This document shows, in pieces, positions 32,801 to 43,520 of a DNA stretch of 64,000 nucleotides. The stretch is from Asterias amurensis (Eukaryota > Echinodermata > Asteroidea > Forcipulatida > Asteriidae): NCBI RefSeq assembly GCF_032118995.1, contig NC_092661.1, positions 1,490,501 through 1,554,500 on the forward strand. Direction: 5' to 3'. Within the stretch, counting starts at the first letter, position 1. The number at the start of each line of letters is the position of its first letter. Both the position numbers and the translations under genes were made by a program. Under the pieces are notes generated by a model, which worked only from the letters and a program-made list of their open reading frames with translations, was not told where the DNA came from and ran no database searches.

Positions 32801-35800
32801 ACTCACCTCCGACCATGCAGTAAATTTGATGGGAACACTGGACTCGGAACCAACTTCCATGTCACGCCGACTGCTGACCCTTAGGTCAGAGGTCGTGGGT
32901 ATACTCTTCTTGATGGAAGACATCAGCACAGGGGGGATGGGTGAATCAACGAGGTAGGACTTTGTATCTGAAACGTAACAACAACCTTTGGTTGTTAAAG
33001 GTAATGGACACAGTTGGTAACTGTCAAAAAACAGTATTCTAACTTGGTGTATCCCAACATTATGTGTAAAATAACAAACCTGTGAAAATTTTGACTCCAT
33101 TTGTCATCGAAGTTGCAAGAAAATAATGGAAGAAAAAAAAAATGATGTGATTTTGGAAGTTTATTCCAAAGTTTTGGTCCAGTTACTGACAAGGCGCTAT
33201 CGGCAAAAGTGATGTGGCTTGTTCTTGGTACAACAAAGTATGGTGAACAGGAGCTATTTGACCGAAAGTGTCTCCAGCAAACACCAACTTGCAGCATGTC
33301 CATCACGGAAAAGAACTTCAAAGAACTGCCTCTGGCTACCAGCAATCTTGGTGGTCTAGTTGGAAGACACTGCTCTAGAATTGCAAGGGTCTTGGGTTCA
33401 AATCCCACCTGAATAAAATGCCTGGGGAAAGTACTGAGTTTACAGTACTCACACACATCGGTCTCGACGCTGTATGGGTAAAAACCAAAATGAATAAACT
33501 TCAAAGAATTTACCGATGAACTGTGTTGGCGTTTCTGTTGGGATAACTTGATTGCCAAACATGCCGGGTGTGACTAGGATGGTCCTGTTGGTGAACGGGG
33601 TCCGCATCCCGGGTTTCTGGGTATGTTGGGGTGTCGTCGTTGGGTACATGTAGTTTGGTATGGCAGATGGGGCCCTGGAGATAGACAATTAAACAGTGGA
33701 TTAGTTGACTGTCAATATTAATTTACTTACCCTATCTACCCTCATCTCTCATCTATTCTTCGTAAGTTCTTTGTTGTATCCAAACTTTCTGTCAGTCATC
33801 TTCAATGATCACCAGTGTTTTAGTTGGCATTTAGTTTAGCATAATAGGCCTACAGGTAGTTCTGTAAAGCATTTTTTTCCTGTAGCTAAACTTTTGCTTG
33901 CAAGTATTGTTTCCGTACTTTGTGAAATGGGCAAAATAATAATAACTATAGTATAATAATGAATTTTGAAAAACAAAAATATAAGTAGCTGTTACATACT
34001 GAGGGGCAGCGAAATCTGTCATCTTCAGATCCTGATTGTTTGCATCGTGGAGACCCAAGTTGGACATCCTATCCATCGTCCACTGGCTGATGCCGAAGTC
34101 TGCCAGTTGCGGCGTCCTGTTCGGATCTACGGGGGGTGCTGCTGATTGAGCTCGAGGCGGGGTGCATAGTCTGAGGAGAGGGTTTCTGTTAAGGTGTTTT
34201 TGTTGAAAGATACAATGATTTCTGGGTGTCGTGGCCGAGCGGATAAGAGCACCGAATTAAAGCTCTGGTGATTCTGTTCAGCAGAGTGTGGGTGTGAGTC
34301 CCAGTCGTGACACTTGTGTCCTTATTAAGCAAGACACTTAACCATTGCTTCGTCCTTCGGATCGGACGTAAAGCAATAGAACCTGTGTGTACCATAATTG
34401 TATGTTAAAGACTCCAGTACACAGTTATCGCTAAGAGAGGGTTTGCCCCAGTGTGTCTGGCAGTGCGTTTATCTCAATCATTTGAAGACGAAGATTGGGT
34501 TGAAATGGTTGGTCAACTTCCTAGAATTAAAATGTTACAGAGCTGGTAGGGATAAAGAACCAATAATGTACAATTGAAAAAACAATATCCTACAAGTTAA
34601 AACCAGGCAAGGATACACTGAATCTGTAGACATTTTGGAGTTTTCTTTTGCAACCGGTGAAGTTGGTTCAGGAGCAACGTTCTCCTTCTCTTGGTTCTTT
34701 GTCTTCTTGTTCTCTGAAACGACAAATAAAAGTTCAGAAGTAGAGTTGTGCCTTTGTCTTTCCTAATGGTTAAATGCAACTTTTGAACACTGGTACCCAA
34801 TCTGTATGGTCAAAACCACAATTTGATTTTAAGAAAGGAAGACTTAAGGGCGAATTTATCCATATTTGGAAAACACAATCTAAGAAACATTCTGACAGTT
34901 ACATTTCTCAGATTCAAATTTGTGTAGAGACAAAAGCTGATACTTTTCTTAACCACATTAATTCTAAGAGGAATGATTCTCAAAATGTTTTATACTTTAT
35001 ACAAAAAATGCTATCCCTCTAACCAAGTAATTTTGAGTGATTACCAAATGTTTCTTACAGTTTCAAAGGCAGGAAGACCCAACTGATCCAACCTGGGCAC
35101 AATTTCATAGAGCTGCTAAGCACAAAAATTTGCTTAGCATGGAATTTCTACCTCGATAAAAACAGGATTACCAACCAAATTTCCACATGATTTTCTGGAT
35201 GAGCCAACAACAGCTGAATACTAGTAACAAGCAATATGCAACAAATGGAAATTTGGTTGGTAATCCTGTTTTTATCAAGGAAGAAATTTCATGCTAAGCA
35301 AATTTTTGTGCTTAGCAGCTCTATGAAATTGGGCCCAGATCTTGATCTTAATAAAATAATTATTGATCAGCTCCTTACTAGGAACAACACTCAATGAGGT
35401 CAGGTCAGGAGGGAGGAACTCCCAGTCGACTCGATTTATGTGTACCTATGAGTGTATGCTGAAACTAAGTGGGTTAAGTAATGCTGGCTGTTAGCGTTAA
35501 GTAGGGGAGTGAATTCCATTTCCAGTCTTTTGCAGTATTGGGAAAGTATGACTTATAAAAGACGTTGGTTCTAGAGGAAGGAACTCTAAGGGTGGGTGGG
35601 TTGTGATTTCTAGTGGTGACAATTGTGGGGTCTCTAAGGTTGAAGTTCAGATGTTCTTCCAGATGCCAAGATTTGTCTCATCTTTATCACACTGTCCCAT
35701 GCCTTGAATTTCACTCTTGAATGGGCACAGCAATTTCCCCTCTGGTAAAGGGCACTTCTATGAGGACAATGGATCTTTGCAAAGGGGACGACTGCTTTTG

Positions 35801-36895
35801 CCGTGGGTGCCGTTGGTTTATTTTGAGGACTGTTATCCCAACCTTGTTTTGGCTGTTGTGTCTCCACCCCGTTGTATTTCTTGTAGCCATACTGTTCGAG
35901 ATAACCTTCAAGCTCCTCCATCTGCTGTTTGGTAATATCACACAGACCCTCGCAGGCATCAACAATCTCTTCAAAGGACTCCGCCGACGAATGGAAATCT
36001 TGCAATTGCTGGCTGACTTGTTCCTGGGAAGAATTCAAAATAGAGCACTGTTTACTGCCAACATAAAATAAAATGCATTACTTTTATACGTGTTGTACCC
36101 TGTCTAATTTGTGGCTCGCGAGGATCTTTTTAGGAAAACAGTAAATAATGTTGGAAAAAATCCGAAATTGCATGTATTAAAAACTATTAGTGGTACAAGG
36201 TAGCATAAAATTTGATGATTTTTGTTTGCTGTTTGATGGCATAGCACTAGCACGGAAAAGTTCTTAAACAAAAAGCACTTATTACAAATTATGTTTAACT
36301 CAGACTAGAGTCTTACTCTAGACCCAGTAAATTACGAAAAAAGGAGTACAGTCAGTACAATCAGTGAACACCTCAGAATACTGCATCTATGATAACTTCC
36401 ATCTGATTGTATGTTCACTGAATAATGTACTCAACCCCTTGGCAAAGGTTATTTCCTAGATTGCAATGATGATTCTAGTTTTTGGAACGGAAATTACACT
36501 TTAAAAATAAAGTTTTTAACTAGGCCTAGGCCTAATTCTAATTAAAATATGTATTTGTTTTATTAAAAGTTATTAAATTTAAACTTATTTTATTGTAAGT
36601 AAAACAACAAACATGCACTTCTATGTAAACATGACAAGCTTCGATTTGAATTGAAAACATCTTGAGGAAAACTTCATTTCATATTATAAGTTTACACGAA
36701 TTCTACCTTCATTTTCTGCGCATCAAATCGCATTTCCTTCAGAACAAGTTTAGCAGACGATACTTCTCCATTCGATTTCGAATTCGAAGTTCTCATCGCA
36801 ACCGGTCTCTCCATACACGTCTGCAAACTTGCCGTTTCGTTCACCGTTGACGTCGCTACACGGCGCAGTTTGGTGAAGAAGTTCTCTTTCTCCAT
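29833..36895 (-). CDS. SKA3: Spindle and kinetochore-associated protein 3
   Basis: Subunit of the Ska complex that helps kinetochores track depolymerising microtubules (family knowledge). Eleven minus-strand exons: 36707-36895, 35843-36023, 34617-34713, 34000-34170, 33514-33674, 32807-32967, 32327-32657, 31531-31645, 31184-31360, 30171-30304 and 29833-29981. They keep phase and sum to 621 residues, against 412 in human. The N-terminal helix (FFTKLRRVATSTVNETASLQ) matches the start of human SKA3. A coiled-coil-like second exon ends in LEQYGYKKYN, corresponding to YFQKYGY. DFGISQWTM near residue 180 matches the conserved FGISEYTM motif, and the C-terminal part has PPVTEVEFSQVLPYL. Exon 7 holds four repeats of the type MPSEPxxLxxKF. 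The exon 2 donor (AAG then GTTGGG) is the best phase-compatible choice; other junctions are clearer. Confidence 0.88.
30482..30849. mobile_element. MITE family 2 copy
   Basis: Ends AGCCATTGGACACTTTAAG and AGTGTATAATGGCTTTAA, with the family internal motifs. It is located in the SKA3 intron before the 30171-30304 exon. Confidence 0.8.
31966..32128. mobile_element. Inverted-repeat hairpin from an S3 SINE
   Basis: Two inverted copies of the segment CCATACACCGATG...TTAGCACTGTA...CAGGACTC meet around 32045. The sequence is the same as the tail of the S3 SINEs at 33330-33485 and 49228-49365, so this is probably two SINE tails inserted head to head. Confidence 0.65.
32993..33130. mobile_element. 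MITE family 1 fragment
   Basis: It begins TTAAAGGTAATGGACACAG and keeps AACAAACCTGTGAAAATTTT; the distal half is missing. It lies in a SKA3 intron. Confidence 0.65.
33330..33485 (+). mobile_element. tRNA-related SINE (family S3)
   Basis: It carries AATCTTGGTGGTCTAGTTGG (A-box-like) and the B-box GGGTTCAAATCCCACCTG, then CTCACACACATCGGT and GTATGGGTAAAAACCAAAAT. A second copy is at 49228-49365 and tail pieces lie near 31040-31140. Confidence 0.7.
34217..34400 (+). mobile_element. tRNA-derived SINE (family S2), best copy
   Basis: The head reads GTCGTGGCCGAGCGGATAAG (A-box of a type with TGGCCGAGCGG). It is followed by CAGCAGAGTGTGGGTGTGAG and TCCC as B-box region, then the tail GACACTTGTGTCC...AAGCAAGACACTTAACC. 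It looks like a tRNA pseudogene fused to a unique tail. It is in a SKA3 intron. Confidence 0.75.
35097..35338. mobile_element. MITE family 7 (AATTTCATAGAGCTGCTAAGC ends)
   Basis: A palindromic element of about 240 bp. It is bounded by TTTCATAGAGCTGCTAAGCA and its inverse, with a second inverted pair CAGGATTACCAACCAAATTT inside. Related elements are at 56327-56488 and 58697-58948, and a disrupted one begins at 45489. Confidence 0.8.
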
Positions 36896-36980
36896 TTTGA
36901 TTTGGCAAAAAAATTCACAAACTTTCACAAACTCAACCTAAAATCCCAAATTTCAACCTCAAAAGTTGCTAACGATTTGA

Positions 36981-37000
36981 TTCAAATCAAAATCTGGCGC
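36981..37000 (-). promoter_or_regulatory. Candidate CDE/CHR cell-cycle element of SKA3
   Basis: On the minus strand GCGCC is followed after four bases by TTTGATTTGAA, giving a CDE-like site at the canonical 4-nt spacing from a CHR-like TTTGAT. An exact CHR TTTGAA overlaps it. It is about 85-105 bp upstream of the SKA3 ATG. Kinetochore genes are commonly controlled by DREAM/MMB through CHR elements (established in vertebrates). Confidence 0.4.
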
Positions 37001-40000
37001 TCTTGTTGATGAATTAGGACGCCCTCCCGAGGCAATGACATTGGATGAATTAGGGCGACCTCTCGAGGCCATGACATGCCAGCTCGCACCACAGAAACCA
37101 TGGCTAACAAATTGAGTTACTGACGATCATGTCTAATTTTGGACTGGAAAATAACCCCGTAAGGTCACAGTTTCAACATGATTCCGTGAAGTTTCACTCA
37201 GGATGAGGGACCAAGGAGACTTCAAATCTGGTATGGACTTTGTCTCTGTCATATCTTATTGTAACAAGGTGTTTTTTAATTATTGTAAATCGGACCCAAA
37301 ATTATAACGAGACATTACGGATTTTGGAAGGGGGGGGGGGGGGGGGGGGGGTGGATGGGACGGGTGGATTGGACGGGTGGATTGGACGGGTGTTGTTGTG
37401 GGGGCGAGAGGGGGTGACCGGTCATGCCAGTTGTTGGAAACTCGTATTTTCTTTACAATGGAGGTGCCAATATTGTATTTTTTAGATGGTGCAGTTTCGG
37501 TATCTAACTGCCACCTTTTCACTTTGAAATAAAATAACGTCTTATAATTTTAGGGAATTTAGGCCAAGTGAAGTTAACTTAAAAGAAAATACCAGTTGAT
37601 CGTCCGGGTTTTTCTAAAGTGTCATGAGGAGGATGAGGACCTTTTTGTTTTGTATTGTTATTTTTTTTTAAGGTAGCCGCCAAGCGTTTTAATTCAAACT
37701 GGCCACCAATTCTTCAGTTTGATTTGAAGTCACCACTTACTTTATGTAGTTACTTACAAGTTCATAAAACAATTAAGTTTTAAAAATGAGAAATACACAG
37801 AAAATACACAGAAAATTTGTCTTTTTGAAAAGAAACAAGTAAAATAACAAATTTAAATAAAAAAGGATGCAGCCTCAAAAAAAGGATGAGGAAGGGGACG
37901 ATCCACTGGTATTTATTTTTATTTGGCCGTATCATCGGGGTGGAAATTCAATTTGGTTCTTACTTTTCAATATTATGCCTTTTTTATTTTTTATTTTTTA
38001 TGATTATTTTATTTTTATTGTGAAAAACTTGCGTGGCATCGGCAGGCCTGATACTTCACGGAGGCAACGGAGGCGATTGCCTTCGTTGCCCCTTGTCATT
38101 GCCTTGGTGCCCTTGAAATGTTACAGTAGAAATTTACAATATCCTCATAGGGTGCCCTTTGCCAAAGAGAAAATGCCTTGGTGCCCTTGCCCTTTCAAAA
38201 ACGAAGCATACAGCCCTGCATCGGTTTTACAGATACATTTTTTCCAAGTGTCAATCTGTCTTCATAAATTACACTGTATTATTTTAGTGATTATGGTGAT
38301 GTACCAAACAAAATGGTGCACCTACTTTAATTAAAAATGAGTTTTGGAAATGTCATGTTTTTGACAGTTTTTATTATTTTTGTTAATTTCTGTATTTAAT
38401 AATATTTTATTAGTACAAAAGCTTAATCCATTCATTTTGTCTTCCCAAATTTAATTTGAGATCTCATCTGATTAAAGTTTTTTTTTAAAGAATTGTTTTA
38501 TTTTATTAAATTCCATTCTTTATCATACATTTTTTCTGTTTCGTATAAAATACATGACAACATCATTGGGTTGTTTCAACTGTTTGCACATGTTCATCGT
38601 AAAATTTTAAAACCAAATTTGGAAACATTAATTACCAGGCCTGATACTTCACGGAGGCAACGAAGGTGATTGCCTCTGTGTCTCCTGGTCATTGCCTTGG
38701 TGCCCTTGAAATGCTCCAGTACAAATTTGCAATTTCATCATTAGGGTGCCCTTTTACCAAGACGAAAATGCCTTGGTGCCCTTGCCCTTTCAAAAACTAA
38801 GCATACATGTACAGCCCTGAATTACCAATTATTCCATTGTTTACATGCATGAACTCATACTGTAGTTAGTTCTCTTAAAAATTTGTTACTTTCAGTCAGT
38901 ATACAGTTATGTACTGTACATGACTTACAGGATGCTCTAACACTGTCTAAGATTGATTCTGTCCTAAAAAGAACTATTCTTTAGCAGCACCACACACTTG
39001 GAACTGTCTACCACTTAATCTTACTGTAGATCTTGTCTTTGTACCATAAAATTCAAATCTCAAAACTTAGGCCCCTGCCTTATCTTTTAAAAATGTATGT
39101 CACAGGTTTTCAAGGACTAATTTTGTTGTGTCTGTTTTCTTTCGTTTTGTTTTGGTTTTACTGCACCTTGAACACTCAGCAGGGTGGATACATGTGTATG
39201 TGCGCATTAGTCTTTATTATTATTATTTTTATTCACTAGCTAGGGTGTTGAGTTCTGAAGTTTAATCTCAGTTTGGTGAAAAAAATGTTTGAAAGTGTAT
39301 CTAGAACTGTAATGCTTCATGAAACAATTTCTGTATAGTTTTATAGAACATCAGGGTGTAAAAGTACAATTTTTTTCTATCATCCCAAAATCACCCGTGC
39401 GTTTTCATCCCCTGTGAAAAGACCCTCCTCAAACCATCACCAATAATCAATATCTTGATTGGGGATTTGCAATCTGCAGATCAATCAATGGATTTCTTTC
39501 TCCCTTTGTGAACAATGACAACGACTTTGTTTTCTGTTTCCCCACTTCAACGCCACCTTGGTGTGCTATTGGTTTTATTGACATTCTCTCGGTCGTTGCG
39601 CCACCGGGCATTGCAAGCTAGTGATTTTCTCTCAAATGCCATGAATTGCAGGTTGGTGTTCCATCCTTGACATGCTGCGGTCCCCTGGCCATGTTTGAGT
39701 TTCATGAAGTGTTTTGAACTTTCCGGTGGTCTTGAGGCGTTTTTAAATTTAGTTTTAAAAGTATTTTAGTAAGTGACCAAAACAACTTAGGGAAACTCAG
39801 CAAAATAAACGACAAGTGTACACTAACTTTCTTTTTTTACAAAAACCTTTAAATTATTTTAATGATCACAAGTTCTGAAATTAGTTTTATTTAAAGTTCA
39901 TTCCAATCTTACTTTTTTTCAAAAGTATGCCCTGACTGCAACAATTGTTTCTATCATTGTTTCTATCATCTACAAACAAAAAGAAAAAAGTTGGCCCCTA

Positions 40001-40631
40001 ATAATTTTCAACTAAGAACTGAAAAAAAAAATGCATGGCTGCAAAGTAAATACATAGTTTGGTGTAGTATATTATTTTATTTGGAAGCCATGTTTCTGTT
40101 GCTTGGTAGATTCAATATTCTTTTAAGAACTTGTCTTATACTATAGGTCTACATGTTTACGTATTACTGCGAATTGAGACTGCTTCTGAAAAGAACTGTC
40201 TTGCTTTTGTTAAAGTTCCGGATTGTTACCACGATCCAGTTACCATAACAGAGGATTTGTTGGTCTAAGCATCTATAGAAAAGACCACTTTTATGGTGTA
40301 AATGCGCCATGTGTAAATTTCTCTAATCCTGTCTTACCAACATGTACCTGATGAGATAATGTTCACTGAGGTTTCACCCCTTGATGACAATTGTCAGACA
40401 ATACATTGCACAATCATGGCTGACAGTGACAAGTGTCACGGGATATCAGTCAGAGTTTTCCCTTTCAAACTGGTTGTCCGGTTTGTCATCAGCACCTGGC
40501 TGTACAATGTACTTGATGTATAAATTAAAAAAAATTAGGCCTACAGATTTTCAAATTGCACACAATTTTATACAAATTTTTGAAATACAATCACGAATTG
40601 AAATACAATCATGACTTGTGCCCCCTAAAAT
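37001..40631. other. Gene-free stretch with 'protein-like' repeat pair
   Basis: A poly-G run lies at about 37329-37352. A dispersed repeat (AGGCCTGATACTTCACGGAG, CATTGCCTTGGTGCCCTTG) occurs twice, at about 38040-38225 and 38636-38820; shorter pieces of it recur near 8345, 32160, 54520, 61915 and 62990. A possible LINE 3' end lies at about 38930-39240 (open frame then ATT units). No exon was recognised. Confidence 0.5.
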
Positions 40632-40994
40632 TTAAAGGGAAGGTACACGTTTGGTAATTACTCAAAACAAATATTAACTTCAAAACTGACTTGGTAAAGA
40701 GCATTGGAGAGCTGTTGATAGTATAAAACATTGTGAGAAACGGCTCCCTCTGAAGTAGCATAGATTTTGAAATAGAGGTACATGTCATTTCTCACTAAAA
40801 TAATAAAAGACTTCTAGCTAGAAGTATTTTATTCCTATCTGAAAGCACACAAATTCGTCCAACAGGGGTCTTTTTTCTTTCATCATTTTCTCCAAACTCC
40901 GATGACCAATTGAGCTCAAGTTATAGGTTTGTTATTTTATGCATATGTTGAGAACACTGGTCTTTGACAATTACCAATAGTGTACCTTCCCTAT
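40632..40994. mobile_element. MITE family 1 variant with altered ends
   Basis: The body is family 1 (ACATTGTGAGAAACGGCTCC, TTTGTTATTTTATGCATATG) but the ends read AGGGAAGGTACACGTTTGG and the inverse GTGTACCTTCCCT. The terminal repeats thus differ from the usual AGGCAGTGGACAC while the interior is conserved. Confidence 0.75.
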
Positions 40995-41739
40995 AACACT
41001 AGTTTTTGGCGCTGTACAATAGGCCATGGTTGTTAAAATCATGGGAACATATAGTTTAAAGAGCACTGCTCCAATTCAATAAGAAACGTCCCTACATGCC
41101 AATAGGCCTACTCTTCTTGGCTTGGTTACTGTACATGCTGTACAGTATTTGCATTGATCCTCCTTCTGTTGACCACTTACAATAAAGTGGAAAGCCATTT
41201 AAAGCTGATGGTGGTTTGTTTGCCAAGGATCAACGCCTATCCATGGAGATAGAGGTTTTGATGCCCCAGCTATGTTAGGTTAACATTTAAATGTGAATGG
41301 CGAGTCTAGGGGATTGTCAATCCTTACCTGTTGCATGGGTTGGGTTAATTGTAAAGAATATACACTCAGGTTCTTATGAAGCCATTAAAGTGGGGTGGAT
41401 GGGGCAGCCTTTTTTTCTTTTTCTTTTTAAACAAGGAGCAAGTGAACAATAGCCCAACAGACATTGACATGGTCAATGAAGAATGAAATTTGAATCAGAC
41501 TGAAGGATCTTAAAAGACGAACTCTGATGGGCTAATCAAAATGGTTCACTGCAGCTCAGATTTACCAGAAAAGAATAACAGAAAAACAAAGATACATGTA
41601 TGGTATCAAAGAAACACTGAGTTATGTAAGAAGGAGGTGTCCATGCACACAGCATTTTAAGGACTGAATCCCTTCCTCAGTAATGTTGCCAACAACAGAG
41701 ACAGGAAGACTGTTCCTTAGGGGGACGGCAGTGTACAAT

Positions 41740-42200
41740 ACAATACAATACAATGTTTTTTTTATATAGCGCCATTTCATTTAGACCACAGCGCTTTAAA
41801 CGCACAATAGCAATGCAGAACAAATGAACATTAAAGCAATAAACAGACACTAAGGAAAAAAATGTTTTTTAAGTGCTTTCTTGAAAATAGGCAGTGAAAT
41901 TGAGGTGCGTATTGTGATGGGAAGATGGTTCCACAGTCCTGGAGCGGTTAAGGAAAATGATTTAGATGCAGCAGATTGAAGAGATTTGCTGCTCGGTTTA
42001 TTTTCAGCAAGACGGGTTTTGTCTGATGCTGAGCGAAGCCCAGCCCTAGTTTGAATATAAAAAGAAAAACAAGATGTGGATGAAGCTTCTGTCCAAGCAG
42101 CAAGTTCTTGCAGCTGGCAAAGAGAGAGCATGTTCAGGCAATGAAACACTGAAGCGGGTTTTATCAGAATGAGATAATGTGTAGTGTAGTGAAAAGCCCC
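41740..42200 (-). mobile_element. LINE 3' end fragment (CR1/L2-like)
   Basis: A minus-strand frame ends SFSLTAPGLWNHLPITIRTS followed by LPIFKKALKKHFF, the signature of the C-terminus of LINE ORF2 in this group. It then passes into GCGCTATATAAAAAAAAC and a (ATTGT)n tail. It is 5'-truncated; no reverse transcriptase core remains. Confidence 0.75.
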
Positions 42201-42245
42201 TTTCACATGAGATTACTTTAACAAGGGTCTCTTGCTAAATTGTAG

Positions 42246-43470
42246 CATGGTTGTCGCCTGACTGACTGAAATCACTGGCCTTAGACAAAAGGTCCAATGT
42301 TAAATTTGAGCCCTGTTTTCAGCAATTTTTGTATTTAAATAGCCAGAGATCTGTCTGTAAAAGTCTATAGATCATCTTGGACAGCTCTTGTACACACAAT
42401 AAATAAGTTCCTATTTTTCTGAATAAAGGGTTTGTGTATCCATCAACAAGGGCTTTTTACAATAATACAAAAATAATATAAAATAGTACACCTCACCTTT
42501 TAGACATTGGATGTTTACTTTTAATATTTAACAAGAACGATGTTTTTAGAGTAATTACATGTATCAAAGGTAGGCCTTATTGTGTAAAATGTCAGACTCA
42601 TACATGTACATGTCATAGGGATTAGCATTTCAGATGTTGATTTGCATTAATTGGGCGCTACGTGTCAATTATTATCAGGTGATTACGAAATGAATCTATT
42701 ATAATCTTCAAACTTTATTGTGATTGTGTAAACACGCTAATGACCCGATTGATGGATTATGTGGATGCATGCTCCGTGAACTTGACTGGTCTCCATGGCA
42801 ATTGAGTTGCATCTCCCGGCAACCACAAACAACCTGCTATACAGGTGGTTGCTGTGGCTGTGAATCGTACCAGCGCACCTTGATCAAATATCGATTATGG
42901 AATGTTTGATTTATCGCTACCAGTGTACAGTACAGTTTGCACAATAAAGGTTGTGGTCAGTGGTGGTGTACGTCGTACATATTGTGACGTTCGTCGAGAA
43001 CAGGGTAGGGGAACGTTAGGACTTGGTGAATGAGATTGACTGGCACACACGTAATCATGACGTGTCGTGCTCAGGTTTATTCTCGAACAATAGCCTTGAT
43101 AGAACACTGGTAGATTGGGTTCGTCCACTCATGCGCAAAATAAGCACAGCTACTATAGTAGGAACCATCTGAAGTACATAAACCACGTGTACTGCATTAA
43201 TTGTTCTTAAATAATGCATTACATTGCACTCAGCATGTTAAAATAGCTGTCATTACTCGGGCGTGATGTCAAACTGTGCTGAATTATTTAACATCATGTT
43301 TCAGTGCCGCTTATTTTTATTTTATTCGGGAGACATTTTTTCTTGTGGCTGTACCAGAGGCTGGTAATTTGTTAAGTCTCATAATTTAGAAAAGTCTTTC
43401 TGCGGAAGTTGGATTCACGTTTATCAACAGTCTTTGTTCTTCGCTGCTCCTTTTCGGAGTCTTGGATGTT
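42246..43470. other. Gene-free stretch upstream of the 43521 gene
   Basis: No exon recognised. Short open frames at 42724 and 42895 have no family resemblance. Confidence 0.45.
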
Positions 43471-43520
43471 CTTTTTTTTAAAGCCTTGACTCTAGCGTGG
43501 CAGACGTCTGAACGGATGAG

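Noticed and set aside
32995-33558. 187-codon minus-strand open frame
   Set aside because: It overlaps an S3 SINE, a family-1 MITE fragment and a SKA3 exon in another frame; it is a chance read-through.
37867-38334. 155-codon open frame with aromatic-rich start
   Set aside because: It crosses a dispersed repeat (GCCTTGGTGCCCTTG) that occurs elsewhere in the window, and composition is AT-driven.
41850-42206. 118-codon minus-strand frame as a host gene
   Set aside because: The ending LWNHLPITIRTS...KKALKKHFF is the standard C-terminus of a CR1/L2-type LINE ORF2, so it is annotated as a LINE fragment.
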